In this document: piece after piece, positions 1 through 10,977 of the stretch
How positions within the stretch are numbered: position 1 is the first letter of the stretch
How the letters are laid out: every line of letters begins with the position of its first letter
Assembly (NCBI GenBank): GCA_037576215.1
Contig: JBANDB010000018.1
Span: 1,054,001-1,118,000 of the forward strand
DNA: 64,000 bases
Origin: Armillaria gallica
Taxonomy: Eukaryota > Basidiomycota > Agaricomycetes > Agaricales > Physalacriaceae
Direction: 5' to 3'
Notes under the pieces: model-generated
Seen by the model: the letters and a program-made list of their open reading frames with translations, nothing else
Database searches by the model: none
Told to the model about the DNA's origin: nothing
Made by a program: the position numbers and the translations under genes

Positions 1-492
1 TGTCGAACAGCGCTTTGAATATCTGCAAAGTTTTCGATTAGCCCGACCCAGACGATGGCGCTTCAAGTCGCAGTCTGTGTTAGTTTCTCTTGTAAACCTT
101 GACGGTGGCCACGTACAAGCTCTAGAAATCGACGAGTCAGGCTAAAGGAAGAGATCTCAAAAAAGGCGGCAGCAGACCTGAATTGACTTGAGCGTCGTGA
201 TCAAAGCAAGGAACCCAACGGACGCTCGAGCTGTCACTCTATCGTTCTTTCCGTACCACGAAAAGTAATTCAGCATCTGTCGCGTGGATTATTCTCCCAG
301 CGATATGAAAACAACAACCATTCGAACCTGAACAGACAGGATCCCCTGGAGGTATAGGTCAGCGCAAAGACCGACGAGCTGTAGCTCTGAGCTTCGAGTG
401 GAGCGATAATAGGCAAAAACACTTACCCATGGACCGAGAAGAAAACCCGCGGTGAAGTTATTGTCTGGTTGTGCTGGAGGTCCCGGTTCCAT
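1..492 (-). CDS. DUF6534-like multi-pass membrane protein, 5' part only
   Basis: The start codon is at 490-492 and the gene runs off the left edge. Exon 1 encodes MEPGPPAQPDNNFTAGFLLG followed by PW, then a GTAAGT donor. The next exons read LVGLCADLYLQGILSVQ and then a segment with NYFSWYGKND and GFLALITTLKSIQ. After a further intron the frame reads SAIVWVGLIENFADIQ at the window edge. Alternating hydrophobic helices around a conserved G-LLGPW start are typical of the Agaricomycete DUF6534 family (about 330 residues, function unknown, plasma-membrane receptor-like topology). One oddity: in the simplest splice model an in-frame TGA lies at 63-65, just before SAIVWVG. Either that exon begins later or the gene is broken. 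Family assignment is moderately sure; integrity is not. Confidence 0.6.
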
Positions 493-1223
493 TATGGGGG
501 CTAGTCGAAAGATACATACTTCCCCTTTCTTTTATAGTATGCTGTAAGGCATGGAGAAAGGAGGCGCAGTTCTCGGTCTTAATGACAACCGGTGCGACGA
601 GCCTTCGATACGGCCGTAATACTCGATTTTGTATTCTCCCAAAACCACGAGATATTCCGACCTCGCGACGGGTTTCCCATGGGCAAAGAATTTCGTGTTC
701 AGATGACAATCGTGGGTGCGGTACGGTGAATGGAAACTTCCAGGTCCGAAGATCAGCCACGAGAGCGTGTAGGAAAGGAAGCTCAAACCTTTTGCGACAC
801 CGGAGAAGCCAAGTGCCAAGGTAATTCACCGAATTCCCATCTACTTGAATATCCCACGATTTAAAACAATGATAACCAATGATATCTGACTGGCAATCTT
901 CCAATCTCCATATTAAAATGCGTCGAATCTTCTACTGTAGAGTTCCGAACTCTGAAGCTCTGGTTTGTCTCCAGAATATCCTGTGGGGCGGGGCCATCGG
1001 AAGGCCGGTCCTGATGCTGGTTCGAGAATGAACACAGGATTCTCACGAAAGCCGGTCGATCCCCAGAAGTACTGCGCCCCAGTTCAGCAAAAAATAGTAC
1101 GCGTAACACGCAAATCTGGTTTGGGAGAGGAACATTCCTATTATCAATCAATATATACCATGCAATAAAATATTAAAATATCAAAATCTCCTTATGCTCC
1201 ACCTGGACTGAATGAATGACAAT
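493..1223. other. Intergenic region
   Basis: This holds the upstream flank of the DUF6534-like gene and the 3' flank of polygalacturonase PG1. Open frames here, including a 148-codon minus frame at 458-904, have no recognisable domain and overlap the DUF6534-like start. I see no gene. Confidence 0.4.
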
Positions 1224-3108
1224 CTAATATGATCCACCAGAGACCTGAGCTCAACATCAGCATGGTCTTCCGGTAGCACAACCAAGGAAACACGTACAGT
1301 AGCATCATCACTATCGACAGTTCCAGCTGATCCACCGGTGACCGTCAACTTGGAGAAGTCCCATGTTCTATGTATGTTCAACATCAGCAGCCGTGCGACG
1401 ATGATAAAGTGTCGACTTTACCCTGAGCAGTTACCACAGTCTATAGTCAGTCGCTTCGCCTTGTCTCCGACCCTACAAGCACATTAGGACAGCGAAGGGC
1501 CAGTGAGAGGCACAACTTACTTGACTGTGGTAGCGCTTCCGGTGAAGCTCACGCCTCTGTAAAGGAACGGATCAGACGACCGGCTTATTTTCATAGACGT
1601 CAAAGCGACTCACGAAATAGGACCGCCAGTTCCAGGAGTACCAGCATCGTCGGGGTACGATTGTGAGATCAAGACGCCATATTTGGTGATACCACTGATG
1701 GTGTTACTGTGAAGAACGGGTTAGCAGGTCATCTTGGAACGAAGACAAAGTAATATTCACCCAGAGTACGTGATACCTGACACTTTGGCACTTGTGGCTT
1801 CCGCCTTGACTTTAATTCTGCGAGTCGCGCGACGTCAGAACACCAAGCGAGGGACCAGAGATTCGGCATCGTACCTGAGCCCATACATAGAGTTCGTAAC
1901 AGTGTTGCCGGAGATGGTCACGTCGGTGACTGTCTTACCAGTGGAAATAGAGCCAACGGAAATGCCATGACCGCCAGAGCATTGGTTGTTTTTGAAGCTG
2001 GAAATGGTACTTGAGCGGCACCTCTCACTAAGGTCGAAAACACATACACGATGTTGGAGCCGGAGTTGATTGCGATACAGTCATCCTGGTTCTTGACGAT
2101 AGAGTTTTGGATAGTAACATCGTCGGCGGAAACGTCGAAACCCTGCAGATCCATCAGCTCATCATTTCTCTTCAGATGAAGGTTCACACTGACGTCGGTA
2201 TTGTGACCAAGGCTGCTGGTGTCGCCAGCACTGTTGTCGACCTAGAGATAGAAGGTAAGCCCACCGGGAGGCGGGTATAGGATGGGCCGACGTACAGTAA
2301 TGCTGTCAAAGGTAAGCCCATCGCTGTTACCGATAGAGATGGCCTGCGCGGGACTGTTCAGGACCTAAATAGTGCTCGCGATCAGCCTTACTCACGGGAA
2401 AGGGAAACTAGACAGACCGTGAACGAAGAGTAGGTACCAGAGCCTTTGAACCTAGATCAAGATTAGAATGGCTTGCACATCATGATCTGTAATGAAAGAG
2501 CTCACTTCAGGAATGGATGAGGCTTATCGACACCGCCGTTCGTGCCTTCGCCATCCCAGTACGAGGCGCCGTTTCCCTGCGGAACACTGTAAAGACGAAG
2601 GCCTGAGAAAGTCTCTCGACTTACGTTGAACTTGTATCCTGCTCCCTTGAACGTTATGCTGTCGCCGTCAATGGTGAACAATGGACCCGAGCCTAATATA
2701 CGTTGAGCACCTGACCGGCTTGATATCCATGAATGATACGCACTGGTCGTCTTGGCGAACGTAATGTCACCAGCCATGGTAACAGTCGCGCCGGACTTGG
2801 GCTGTCGTCATCGTGAGCCTTGCATGTCAGACACGAAAAGGGTGTGGGATCTTACGGAGAGCGTCAAGGTGCCTGCAAGGTATACCTATCAAGATAATAC
2901 GAGAACAAGAGGACACCTTTGACTTACTTCCACTCGGGACGGTGAATGCCTTGATGGTGACTGCCGAGCAGCTGGATATCGAGGAGGCGGCGGAGACGGA
3001 GTCAACGGTGCAGCTTGCGCGCGCTTCAAGGTCCTCCAATGGCACGGCAGACACGAGTGCGAGCACGGCGGCGGCGAAGACAGTCTGGTAGAGAGCGTGT
3101 TTGAACAT
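1224..3108 (-). CDS. Endopolygalacturonase PG1 (GH28)
   Basis: This is a secreted pectinase that hydrolyses alpha-1,4-galacturonosyl bonds of homogalacturonan by an inverting mechanism. The start at 3106-3108 gives a signal peptide with core [15 protein letters not shown], then a short pro-segment. Coding is spread over about 16 exons. All GH28 signatures are present: GHNTD split by an intron from [14 protein letters not shown] (the catalytic Asp pair), SGGHGIS (His) and R|IKVKA split by an intron. The last exon (1224-1244) is only seven codons, VSGGSY plus stop. PG1 is the most divergent of the four polygalacturonases here; for example it reads NSAGDTSSLGHNTD where PG2 reads [14 protein letters not shown]. 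It is divergent from the GST gene at 5032. No lesion was seen, so it looks functional. Confidence 0.9.
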
Positions 3109-3154
3109 CGGAGCCAGAGGTTGGAGCCAAGGTAACTGAGTATCCTGACCCTGC

Positions 3155-3162
3155 TTTATATA
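3155..3162 (-). promoter_or_regulatory. TATA box of PG1
   Basis: The minus strand reads TATATAAA about 47 bp upstream of the PG1 ATG. The three other polygalacturonases have a TATA-like element at a comparable distance (about 55-80 bp). Confidence 0.55.
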
Positions 3163-4389
3163 CTTGGCACTGGATGAACCACGGAGGATTATTTAGCTAT
3201 TCGGAATAGAGAGAACCTGTAGAGAAGAGCAGGGCCCACTGATCCGCGAATGGGTGTTGGAACCATGTGGGATCGTCGTTCCTGGATACAGATAATTGAA
3301 GCCTGAATTATGAGCGGAACACATTGGTATTCCATTTCGAAGTAACTTATAGCGGCCCGCTCGCTGCCTTTATTGTTGAGTCACACGTTAATAGATGTAC
3401 CAAGTACTCACCTTGATTGCCAATATCTTCAAAAACGGCATTCTCATGCACATCCGCGTCTGGGTGGATTTGAGATATTTGTTCCGGTATGTTTTCCATG
3501 GAAACCCTCCAACGTTGTAGGCAAATCGATTATCAGGGCCTGCCACAGGAGTTCATCTTTGGACGGATAAGATTTCAAGCAAAGATTTAATGTATATCAG
3601 ACCTACAGGACTAGCTTCGACCCTAGCAATACTCTGACGCATCTGGGATGGACAAGACCATGAATCCTCTCCGCCTGAGAGTCAATGAGATCAACTTTGC
3701 GCGGCCCCCTCATTCCAGAATCATCGAGACCATCGATCGCTATGGCAAAACAATGCTCGAGATAATTTCGCCGGAAAATGTGCATTACTATCCACAGGCA
3801 GCTTTCACGTCCAATGCGATTTTGGCGGTTGGAAAAGTTGCATGATACGAGCGGCGGCCCGGTCCCTCTCGCCCGACAAACTGCCGAGTGTCAGGATAGC
3901 GGAGATTTGACTCAGACGAGTCGTCTTGGCGCGTCATTTTGTCACTGGTCTCGGAGACGGCTGGAAGCGCGTTAGCCGCCGCGTTTGTTGTCTGACAATG
4001 TAAGTACGGTCATAACGGTAGAAATCAGGCCTACTCACGACATGGCAAATCAGAAGCTGACGGTGCTGTGATACTGACTCCATGGTAGATATTGATTACT
4101 CAGAAAGTGTTCACGATCTGACGATGTCCGTTTTCTTCAGTTCGTGGTTACGTTGAGATCGGCAGTCATAGAAGCGAGGGGTGTAGCTCCGCTACTATAC
4201 TGAGCTCGAGAGAACACTCCGTCAACAAAAAGGCAACTCACAGGAAACATCCATGGCTCTCTAGAAATGCAATTTGAAACTCGTATCGCCGTCTTCTCGT
4301 TAGCCAACACGGACAAGTGCCATCGCACTCGGATTGAGCTGGGCGAAAGGTGTTCACAGCCGACATATTCAAGTTTTGCAAATGCACGG
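3163..4389. other. Intergenic region, PG1 upstream flank
   Basis: Only short open frames without recognisable similarity occur here, for example a 65-codon plus frame at 3648-3845. It is the putative PG1 promoter region and the spacer before the direct repeat at 4390. Confidence 0.35.
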
Positions 4390-4716
4390 CCCGTCTGTGA
4401 GGGCTAAGCGCTAATGGTCCATGCGTCTATCCGTTCCAATGAGAGAGGTGGTCACGGAGACGTTGCAGCAAGAAATTTCTTGTTCGTGTGTGCGCAAAAT
4501 GGCGGCCGTATCGTCGCGATAATGTTCTCCTGAGACAGCCCCAGACCTGCATTATGTATGAGATGGAATGGAACTTGAACGGCAAGGAACGAGCGCATAC
4601 CGTCCATCGAGGCAAGCCCAATTCATGCTCGCTATAGAACATGCTCCAAGCCGAAATTTAGCGAAAAGAATCCAGTGCGCGATGGCAGAGAAAATAGTGC
4701 AGTGATTTGGCTCGCC
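4390..4716 (+). repeat. Direct repeat, copy A (upstream of the GST gene)
   Basis: This segment resembles 5849-6134 on the other side of the GST gene, in the same orientation. Shared blocks in order are a CTGTCTGTGAGG-like start, TATGAGATGGAATG versus TATGAGATAGAATG, GGCAAGGAACGAGC versus CGCAAGGAACGAGC, and GCGATGGCAGAGAAAATAG near the end. Copy B begins three bases after the GST stop codon, so the repeat unit is GST 3'-flanking DNA. Copy A therefore looks like the 3' flank of a lost tandem GST copy. Confidence 0.75.
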
Positions 4717-4990
4717 AGCAATCCCCAAACAATCCCATCCCATTCAAGTTCCCTCATTCCGAAGGCAAAGGACATTGGCAAGATTCTAGACTAACGCCGC
4801 CTCTTACCATGTTCCTTGTAACGGTTTCAATGACCGGCGCGCAGTTCTCTGCGATCACGTGCGATATAGATCTAGCCACGCTTAAAAGTATACAACCTTG
4901 GGGAACTCTTAATTATAGCCCTCCTTTATCGATGATATCGATCATCAGTCAGCGCTTCAGCGCTAGTCACCCATTATGTGAGCGCGTCTC

Positions 4991-4999
4991 GTTATATAT
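4991..4999 (+). promoter_or_regulatory. TATA-like element of the first GST gene
   Basis: GTTATATAT lies about 35 bp upstream of the ATG at 5032. The short distance implies a short leader. Confidence 0.4.
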
Positions 5000-5031
5000 G
5001 TTGATCCCTCAAGCCAGAGCGACCATCTAAA

Positions 5032-5846
5032 ATGACCACCTCGCTTACTCTGTACGACATCCCCTCGACTCTTCCCAGCAAAGCTTGGTCGCCTAACATC
5101 TATAAAGTCAGGTTCGCGCCTTTCGTCACATACTAAATAGTAAGACGGCTCACTGTTGCATCCAGATACGTGCTCAACTATAAAGGCCTTCCACACCACA
5201 CCGAATGGGTCGAGTTTCCCGACATCGAAGCACTCTACAAAAGGCTCGGCGCCCAAGCCAGTGCTTCCAAGCCTGACGGCGTCACACCCTACTACACTCT
5301 CCCACTTCTCCACGATCACTCCACCGGCGCCCTTGTCTCCGACTCAGCAGCCATCGCCCGCTATCTCGACAGAACCTACCCCGAAACACCCTCTGTCATC
5401 CCCAAGGGCACCGATACGTTCCACTACGCCTTCAACGATGGGCTACTCTCCCACTTCCGAGTCGCTGCTCTCTGGCGGTTGACCCTCGCTAAGGCCAACT
5501 CCGGTTTGAATCCCGCAAGTCAGGAGTATTACAGGAGGACCAGGGAGGCTAGTTTGTTGGGGGGAAGAGATTGGAGGATGCGGTGCCAAAGGGTGAGGAG
5601 AGGGAGTGGGAGTGGGCGAAATTGGAAGAGGTTTTCGGAAAAGTCGATGCGTGGTATGGGAAGGGGGATAGGTATGTGATGGGGGATGTTGTGTCGTATG
5701 CGGATTTCACGGTTAGTGCGTGGGTCATGTTTTTTCGCACGTTATTTGGGGAGGATAGCGAGGAGTGGAAGGGTGTCTCAAGGTGGCATGGAGGTAGATG
5801 GGGCGCGTTGGTGAAGGACCTGGAGAAGTACGAGACTGTTCTGTAA
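5032..5846 (+). pseudogene. Glutathione S-transferase, etherase-like fungal class, frameshifted
   Basis: Exon 1 (from 5032) encodes MTTSLTLYDIPSTLPSKAWS and ends at KV-R before an intron with GTTCGC donor and CCAG acceptor. Exon 2 resumes at YVLNYKGLPHHTEWVEFPDI and carries the thioredoxin-fold N-domain, including SDSAAIARYLDRTYP, the G-site SDS element. The C-terminal helical domain carries YVMGDVVSYADFTVSAWV and ends KDLEKYETVL. The two parts of exon 2 are in different frames. The shift falls in the run of six G at 5559-5564, where one more G would keep the frame. The companion copy at 26539 has no intron there. So this is a decayed gene, a recent null allele or a homopolymer sequencing error. 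The start resembles basidiomycete GSTFuA/etherase-type enzymes that handle lignin- and wood-derived phenolics; the subclass is tentative. Confidence 0.8.
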
Positions 5847-5848
5847 TC

Positions 5849-6134
5849 AGCCTGTCTGTGAGGCTGATGGTCCAGGCGTCACTGCCCACGGAAATTCTCG
5901 TTCAATGGCGTTATCACTGTTCATGAGTATCCTTGGGTCTGTGTTATCTATGAGATAGAATGAAAAATTGAACCGCAAGGAACGAGCCTATACCGTTCGT
6001 TGTGAAGGCAAGCACAGCCCTCCTAGTCGTTCCGTAGCACATCCTGCAGGCAGCGCGACACGCTTCTAGTCGAAACTTTCCAGAAAGAACCAAATGTGCG
6101 ATGGCAGAGAAAATAGAGCAGTGGTTTGGCGCGT
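5849..6134 (+). repeat. Direct repeat, copy B (downstream of the GST gene)
   Basis: It starts three bases after the GST stop codon and matches 4390-4716 in order and orientation. Copy B is slightly shorter. Similarity is clear but imperfect, so the duplication is not recent. Confidence 0.75.
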
Positions 6135-7362
6135 CGGTGCTCGAGACAGGCGTCGTCGTTGCCGGCGGAAGGAGCGAACGGCATCGAGGATCGGCCAAAT
6201 AAACAAACCCCGCCCTTTCTTTCCACGACCTCAATGTCACTTGTTCAAGTAATCACTTCACGCTGATATCTATCTGGGCCGTAATTGCTGTTCTGTGTCA
6301 GTATCTATGCCCTCTGGATGATGATATGACCGGCATAGAGAATTCCGCCGAACGTGGGCTGATATAAATACAAGAATTTCCGTCTTATCGCGTCTTCATG
6401 CTATCTTTCTTGATCCACAGAGGTTATATGACCCACACTGTTCTCCTTGGCCTAGTCGAGCCGACGTACAAGATCGTCGAGTATCTCAAGGATATCAAAA
6501 TTGTTCGCTCGGAACGCAAGAAGCTAATCAAGCTCCACTCATGCCCCAGTCTTCGTGCGTCCCACTGTCCGGATCCATAGGCCCGGCTTTGATTTCGTTG
6601 CCTCCTGGGAAGCACGCCGATGAGGACGTTACTAGGGAAGATTGATGGATCCTCAGTATGGTACATAAGACGAGTTGTCGACAAGGAAGCAAGGAAGGCA
6701 GGTCAGTCTCATTTCATTGCGCGTGCACTGTGGATCTAATTTAGGTGCAGGCATGAATACAGGTCTGGACTATCCTAGACTTTGCATCGTCCAGGAAAGA
6801 TGTACGACACCCTCCGTATTTGGTGCGTGTTTCCACTCTCTTCGGGCCTCCTAAAGTCAACTGACCTTCTCAAACAGACTGAGAATGCGCCAACCTCTCG
6901 CTCGCACGTTCTATGTCCCAAATCCGAGAATACTTTTTGTTCCACCCGAGTGTGTTTGTTCCCGCCTGGAAACATGCCGACGTCTACCCATTCTCCTGAA
7001 CTTTTTGGTACGCTACGAGGCAAGGTGTGCCCCGCTTCTTGATTACGAGCTCATCGCTGATAAATGTTTATCAACAGCTGAAGCAAGCATCTTCTTCCGG
7101 GAACGTAGCTGGACTGGCCCGCACCAATACTTTCATTTTATCTGTCCTTGCCCTTATTTCTGTAGGTCTCAGTGTGGTATTTCTTTGTCTCCCTGATTTC
7201 CAAGATCGAGCGTCTTTGCGTAAAAAGACTCCTGGGTTGACGTTATCCTCTTGCACATCCCAGAGACCAGTCTTTCAGTGCGCGAAGGATCTGTAATGTA
7301 GCTCGATCTGCATGATTTTCGCTGTCAGCATTTGTAAAGCCAGTTCACCAAACAATTCTCGT
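6135..7362. other. Gene-poor region with scattered short frames
   Basis: A 60-codon plus frame at 6398-6580 and a plus frame at 7027-7296 with one hydrophobic stretch (ILSVLALISVGLSVVFLCL) could be exons of an unrecognised or decayed gene. No splice chain could be built with confidence and no family is recognised. Confidence 0.25.
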
Positions 7363-7440
7363 ATGTAGGCTCTTGCTGGGAGTCGAACCAGGCATGAAGG
7401 TATTTGCGACAGTTGAGAGTTCAGTAAGCAAGCATCGATG
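7363..7440 (-). other. tRNA-like remnant 1 (B-box half)
   Basis: The minus strand contains GGTTCGACTCC, a perfect pol III B box, followed by an acceptor-like end CAAGAGCC. The 5' half has no matching acceptor strand and no clear A box. It is best read as a tRNA fragment or SINE piece. Confidence 0.3.
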
Positions 7441-7593
7441 GTATTAAAGATCCGGGGTCGGGAAGAGGGGGAGGGCCATGTGAGGACTATATGACGCATT
7501 AATATCAATCCCAGCTACTTTATCAATAATTACAGAAACGCCGTGCAAAAGAAATGCTCACCGGAAGCATACAAAAGGCAATGTACCGAACAG

Positions 7594-7683
7594 AAAGGCT
7601 CTAGCCGGGAATTGAACCCGAATTTGGTAACATGCCAAGGTTAATGGTAAGTGCGTTGGGCTAACCGATATGCTACCAGAAAT
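7594..7683 (-). other. tRNA-like element 2 with A and B boxes
   Basis: The minus strand has TAGCATATCGG, a good A box, and GGTTCAATTCC, a good B box. The T stem pairs (TCGGG with CCCGG, one wobble). A 7-bp acceptor with wobbles (TTTCTGG with CTAGAGC) lacks pairing only at the first position. The anticodon arm does not fold: CCAA/TTGG encloses about 17 bases. It is a decayed tRNA, a tRNA with an unusual intron, or a tRNA-derived SINE head. Confidence 0.4.
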
Positions 7684-7797
7684 TGTATTGTGCCGCCGCC
7701 CGAGCGACTTCTAAGGGGAGAATGGATCGCTGCGCCAAAAGAGTTATTCACACCGCGCGCACGCTTTCGGTTATGTAAAGGACGGTTTTGCAAAATT

Positions 7798-7930
7798 TGA
7801 ATCACTCATTAATTCTGAGATAGCTATGATTTGAACCTAGTGCTTATTTAGCTGCCTGTATAACTGATATACAACCCGAGATGTACTTGGCGAGGGAAGA
7901 GCTGAACTCTTCACATTAGAAAAGGGAGGT
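7798..7930 (-). other. Further tRNA-like fragments
   Basis: The minus strand carries GGTTCAAATCA, preceded by TATATCAGTTATAC, which resembles the A-box region of the element at 7594. A second hairpin, GAAGAGTTCAGCTCTTC, follows at about 7895-7911. Both are weaker than the element at 7594. Confidence 0.2.
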
Positions 7931-9570
7931 GGGCTCACTTAGCAGTCGGTGTATTGGGGATCGTATTTTGACGAGCGAACGTAACTTTTCAAGATTAGTT
8001 TTTAGGTAAAATACCGTACAATTTGCACTATTCCTCGAGCGCCCATAATTCAGAAAAAAGCACCCGATGTGGTAGATGGTCCAAGTGATCTCTCGCAAGT
8101 TTTGTTCACGTCCAAAAACATGAAGCACAAAGAAAGGGAAAGACAGTGTTTATAAGCGAACGACTTTTGCAATAAATGTTCAAGTAAAAGGGTTTACCCT
8201 GCCAAGTCGAGTGAGTACCCAAGTACGGTGCCAGGTGTCGTCGAAAAGTATATCCTCTTGAGCGAAGAAACTAGCGCGTTTCTTACGGCTTGGACATCTA
8301 AGTCCTAATTTATTGCCCCAGCTTGCTCCGACCTTGACCTGAATCCGGACAATGAAGAGTGCTTGCTAGGGTCTTGCCACGGAGGCTGGGAAAGGCGACG
8401 TTATTGGATTCAACGGTCAGGTTCGAAGCGCCCCTTGTAGTTGACCATGAAGCCCATTTTAGATAAGACTGATCAATTCGGTAAATCTCAGCTATTCTAC
8501 CATGCCATATATACAGCTCCAACGTTTAGACCATCAGATGGCGGCCTAGGCTTCCAACTGCTGGGACCACATTAACAGGAATTCGGATGATAGAAAGGGT
8601 CGTGTTTTTGTCTCTCTTGCAGCGAAGACTTCTATCAAACATAAGTAGACAGTAGTTCTATTAGACAACGCCGACATATCAGCTAAAATCGCGGCTCTGT
8701 AGTTATCGTAACACGCAAAAGGCCAGCGACAGCTCATCCGGATTCCGGACAGAAGTTGGGTTAGCTGAAGGTTGGGGGGTTCTTGCGCAGTCGACTTCGA
8801 ACCGTTGCCACAGCCGAGATACGCATCCACAGCTGGTGCTTCCAGAAGTCCTGTGTGCAAGGACATATGTGAGCGGCTCGCGTTGGTTGGCATTTATTGA
8901 TCCCAAGAAACCAATGGGGAGATGTTGAGGATTGTGGTTTCACAGCCACTGGGCCGACGGCTATGCCGTCTTTTGTTTTACATTATTTGATTTTCGTATC
9001 GATCGCTACTGCTTCTCGGTTTCGTACCACGACCATCTACGTATCAGCACCCAGAATATACGTTTCGTTCGAGCCATCACCACCACGTTCATTTCCCTGC
9101 CGACGTCTATTCCCAACAGAAGACACGGCTTCCAGAGAGTCCAGCCGTTACCATACAGAACCTCAAAAAAAAAAAAAACACCTGATTCGGCCCGGAGATG
9201 AGCTGTACCATAGGACGCGACGCGTCTTTCATAAAACGTTGTCGGAAGGGACGGACCGATGTATTACAATGTATTGGGCTTTCCGCAAGGTAACGGTCAC
9301 GTCATGTGCTGTGACACTCTCCATTTCTACCACGTTGCAACACGTAGCTCCTTAGAATCGTACTGGGCGAGCTGTCTTCCAGTGTGATATCAACCATTCA
9401 TTCCGTGGAAGCGAATTCCGATGCAATGGAATGGCGTGTGTACGCCAACGGACCGAGAAGTAGCCAAGACTTGACCGACTCCGGTACGGTGCACGTGATC
9501 CTACCTCCACGTCAGTCTAGTCGATACAAAAAGAAATTAAATTGCTTCTTGCTTTTTGACTATACCCACG
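7931..9570. other. Intergenic region
   Basis: No recognisable gene is present. A 152-codon plus frame at 8897-9355 shows no family signature. A run of A residues lies near 9163-9178. The last few hundred bases form the PDI promoter region. Confidence 0.3.
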
Positions 9571-10977
9571 ATGTTGACGACTCCATTACTTGCGCTGACG
9601 CTCTCCCTCATTCCGTCGCTGGCGACAGCGGCCATATTTCCTGCCGATACTACTGTGAAGATGTTAGACGCGAAGAGTTTCAAGAAGGCAATGAAAGCTA
9701 ATGTGCGTAGACATCGAACTACGAATTAGGGAGATGCTAAATGTTGTCCTAGGAAACGAGTCTGGTAGCATTTGTCGCGCCCTGGTGTGGGGTGAGTATG
9801 GCGTACAATGATATTGGATCGAGGTAGCTGAACGACAATCATAGCATTGTCAACGGATGGCACCGGAGTACAGCAATGCTGCCCTAGCGCTGACTCCTTT
9901 GATTCCCGTGTATGCTGTTGATTGTGATGATGAGAAGAACAAGCGGTTGTGCGCGGAACAAGTATGTGCCTAGCTTTGACGGACGAGACATTTACTAATT
10001 TATTGGTAGGGAGTGCAAGGATTCCCTACAGTCAAGGTAGTGCTCGTATTCAACGTACAAAGACAATCAATGAACGATCACCTAGCTCTTCCCCAAAGGC
10101 AACCTAATTCCACCGATAACCTATGACGCTCCTGAACGTACGGGAAGCGCTTTCTTCTACTGGGCTTCTCGAAGGGTACCTGCCGTCGTTAAGAAACTGT
10201 ATAACGTGGACGAGTTGAAGCCCTGGATCGAGCAGGTGCGATAGTGCATATTTTGAGTCAGCTAGGTCTGATGTCCGTTTAGTCTGCTTCATCTCCGAAG
10301 CCTCGAGCATTACTACTGACCAAAGCAAAGAAGCTCCCACTCCTCTGGAAGGTCCTCGCAAACAAGTACTCCGACAATATCGACTTCGCATCCCACCGGA
10401 ATCGCAAGGGCAAGGGTTCGAAGGCATTGGGATACGAGGAGAAAGAGGAGTCGTCCATAGTGCTCGTTTACCCTCCAGGTGAAACAAGGGCAATTCGTTA
10501 CCTTGGTGCGCCTATCCTTTTGTGCTGTGTTATCAACTCTTGTTGACCTACGATCGACCAGGTGGCGCAGCCAAACTCGTACCACTCACCGAGTACTTCG
10601 ACGCCATCGCGAATGGCACGGCCGATTTGAGTTATCCCGAAGAGTCCACTGTCGCGCCCGGAGACGAAACTGCAAGCACGTCCGAAGCCGAAGCCGATGA
10701 AGCCGTGATCGATAATCCCGCGACGGCGTCAGAACCTGAACCTACGCTAGCAGAAGCAGAGCCCGAGCCTGAGCTTGAGGAGGAGAGTTCGACTTCTGAG
10801 CCGGAGGAGCCTGCTCCGGAGCATATTGTAGTAGAGGCTGTTGAAGAGCCTTCGGAGAAGACTGAGACGCCTGAAGCTGTAGATGAGGCGCCAGAGCCTG
10901 AGGTTGTCGCTGAGGCGGAGACAGAGCAGGTTGTTCTGGACACTCCGAGCGAGCCACGTCCTGTCGACGAGCTCTAG
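9571..10977 (+). CDS. Protein disulfide isomerase-like ER thioredoxin protein
   Basis: It is a thiol-disulfide oxidoreductase assisting oxidative folding in the endoplasmic reticulum. The ATG at 9571 starts a signal peptide (PLLALTLSLIPSLATAAIFP). Exon 1 ends at AMKAN (donor at 9703). Exon 2 (9753-9791) encodes ETSLVAFVAPWCG. The next exon opens with HCQRMAPEY, so an intron splits the active-site motif CGHC between G and H. Further exons give VYAVDCDDEKNKRLCAEQ and GVQGFPTVK with the conserved cis-proline. Then follow a second, non-catalytic thioredoxin-like domain and a very acidic Glu/Pro/Ala-rich tail. The protein ends VDEL, a plausible H/KDEL-type retrieval signal. One CXXC domain and an acidic tail suggest a P5/Mpd1-type member rather than canonical Pdi1. 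It looks intact. Confidence 0.88.

Noticed and set aside
9163..9178. A-tract, considered as the tail of a retroposon
   Set aside because: No retroposon body or target duplication is visible next to it.
10632..10943. Ser/Ala/Gly-rich minus-strand frame
   Set aside because: It is the antisense of the Glu/Ala-rich PDI tail, and its low complexity explains the long open frame.
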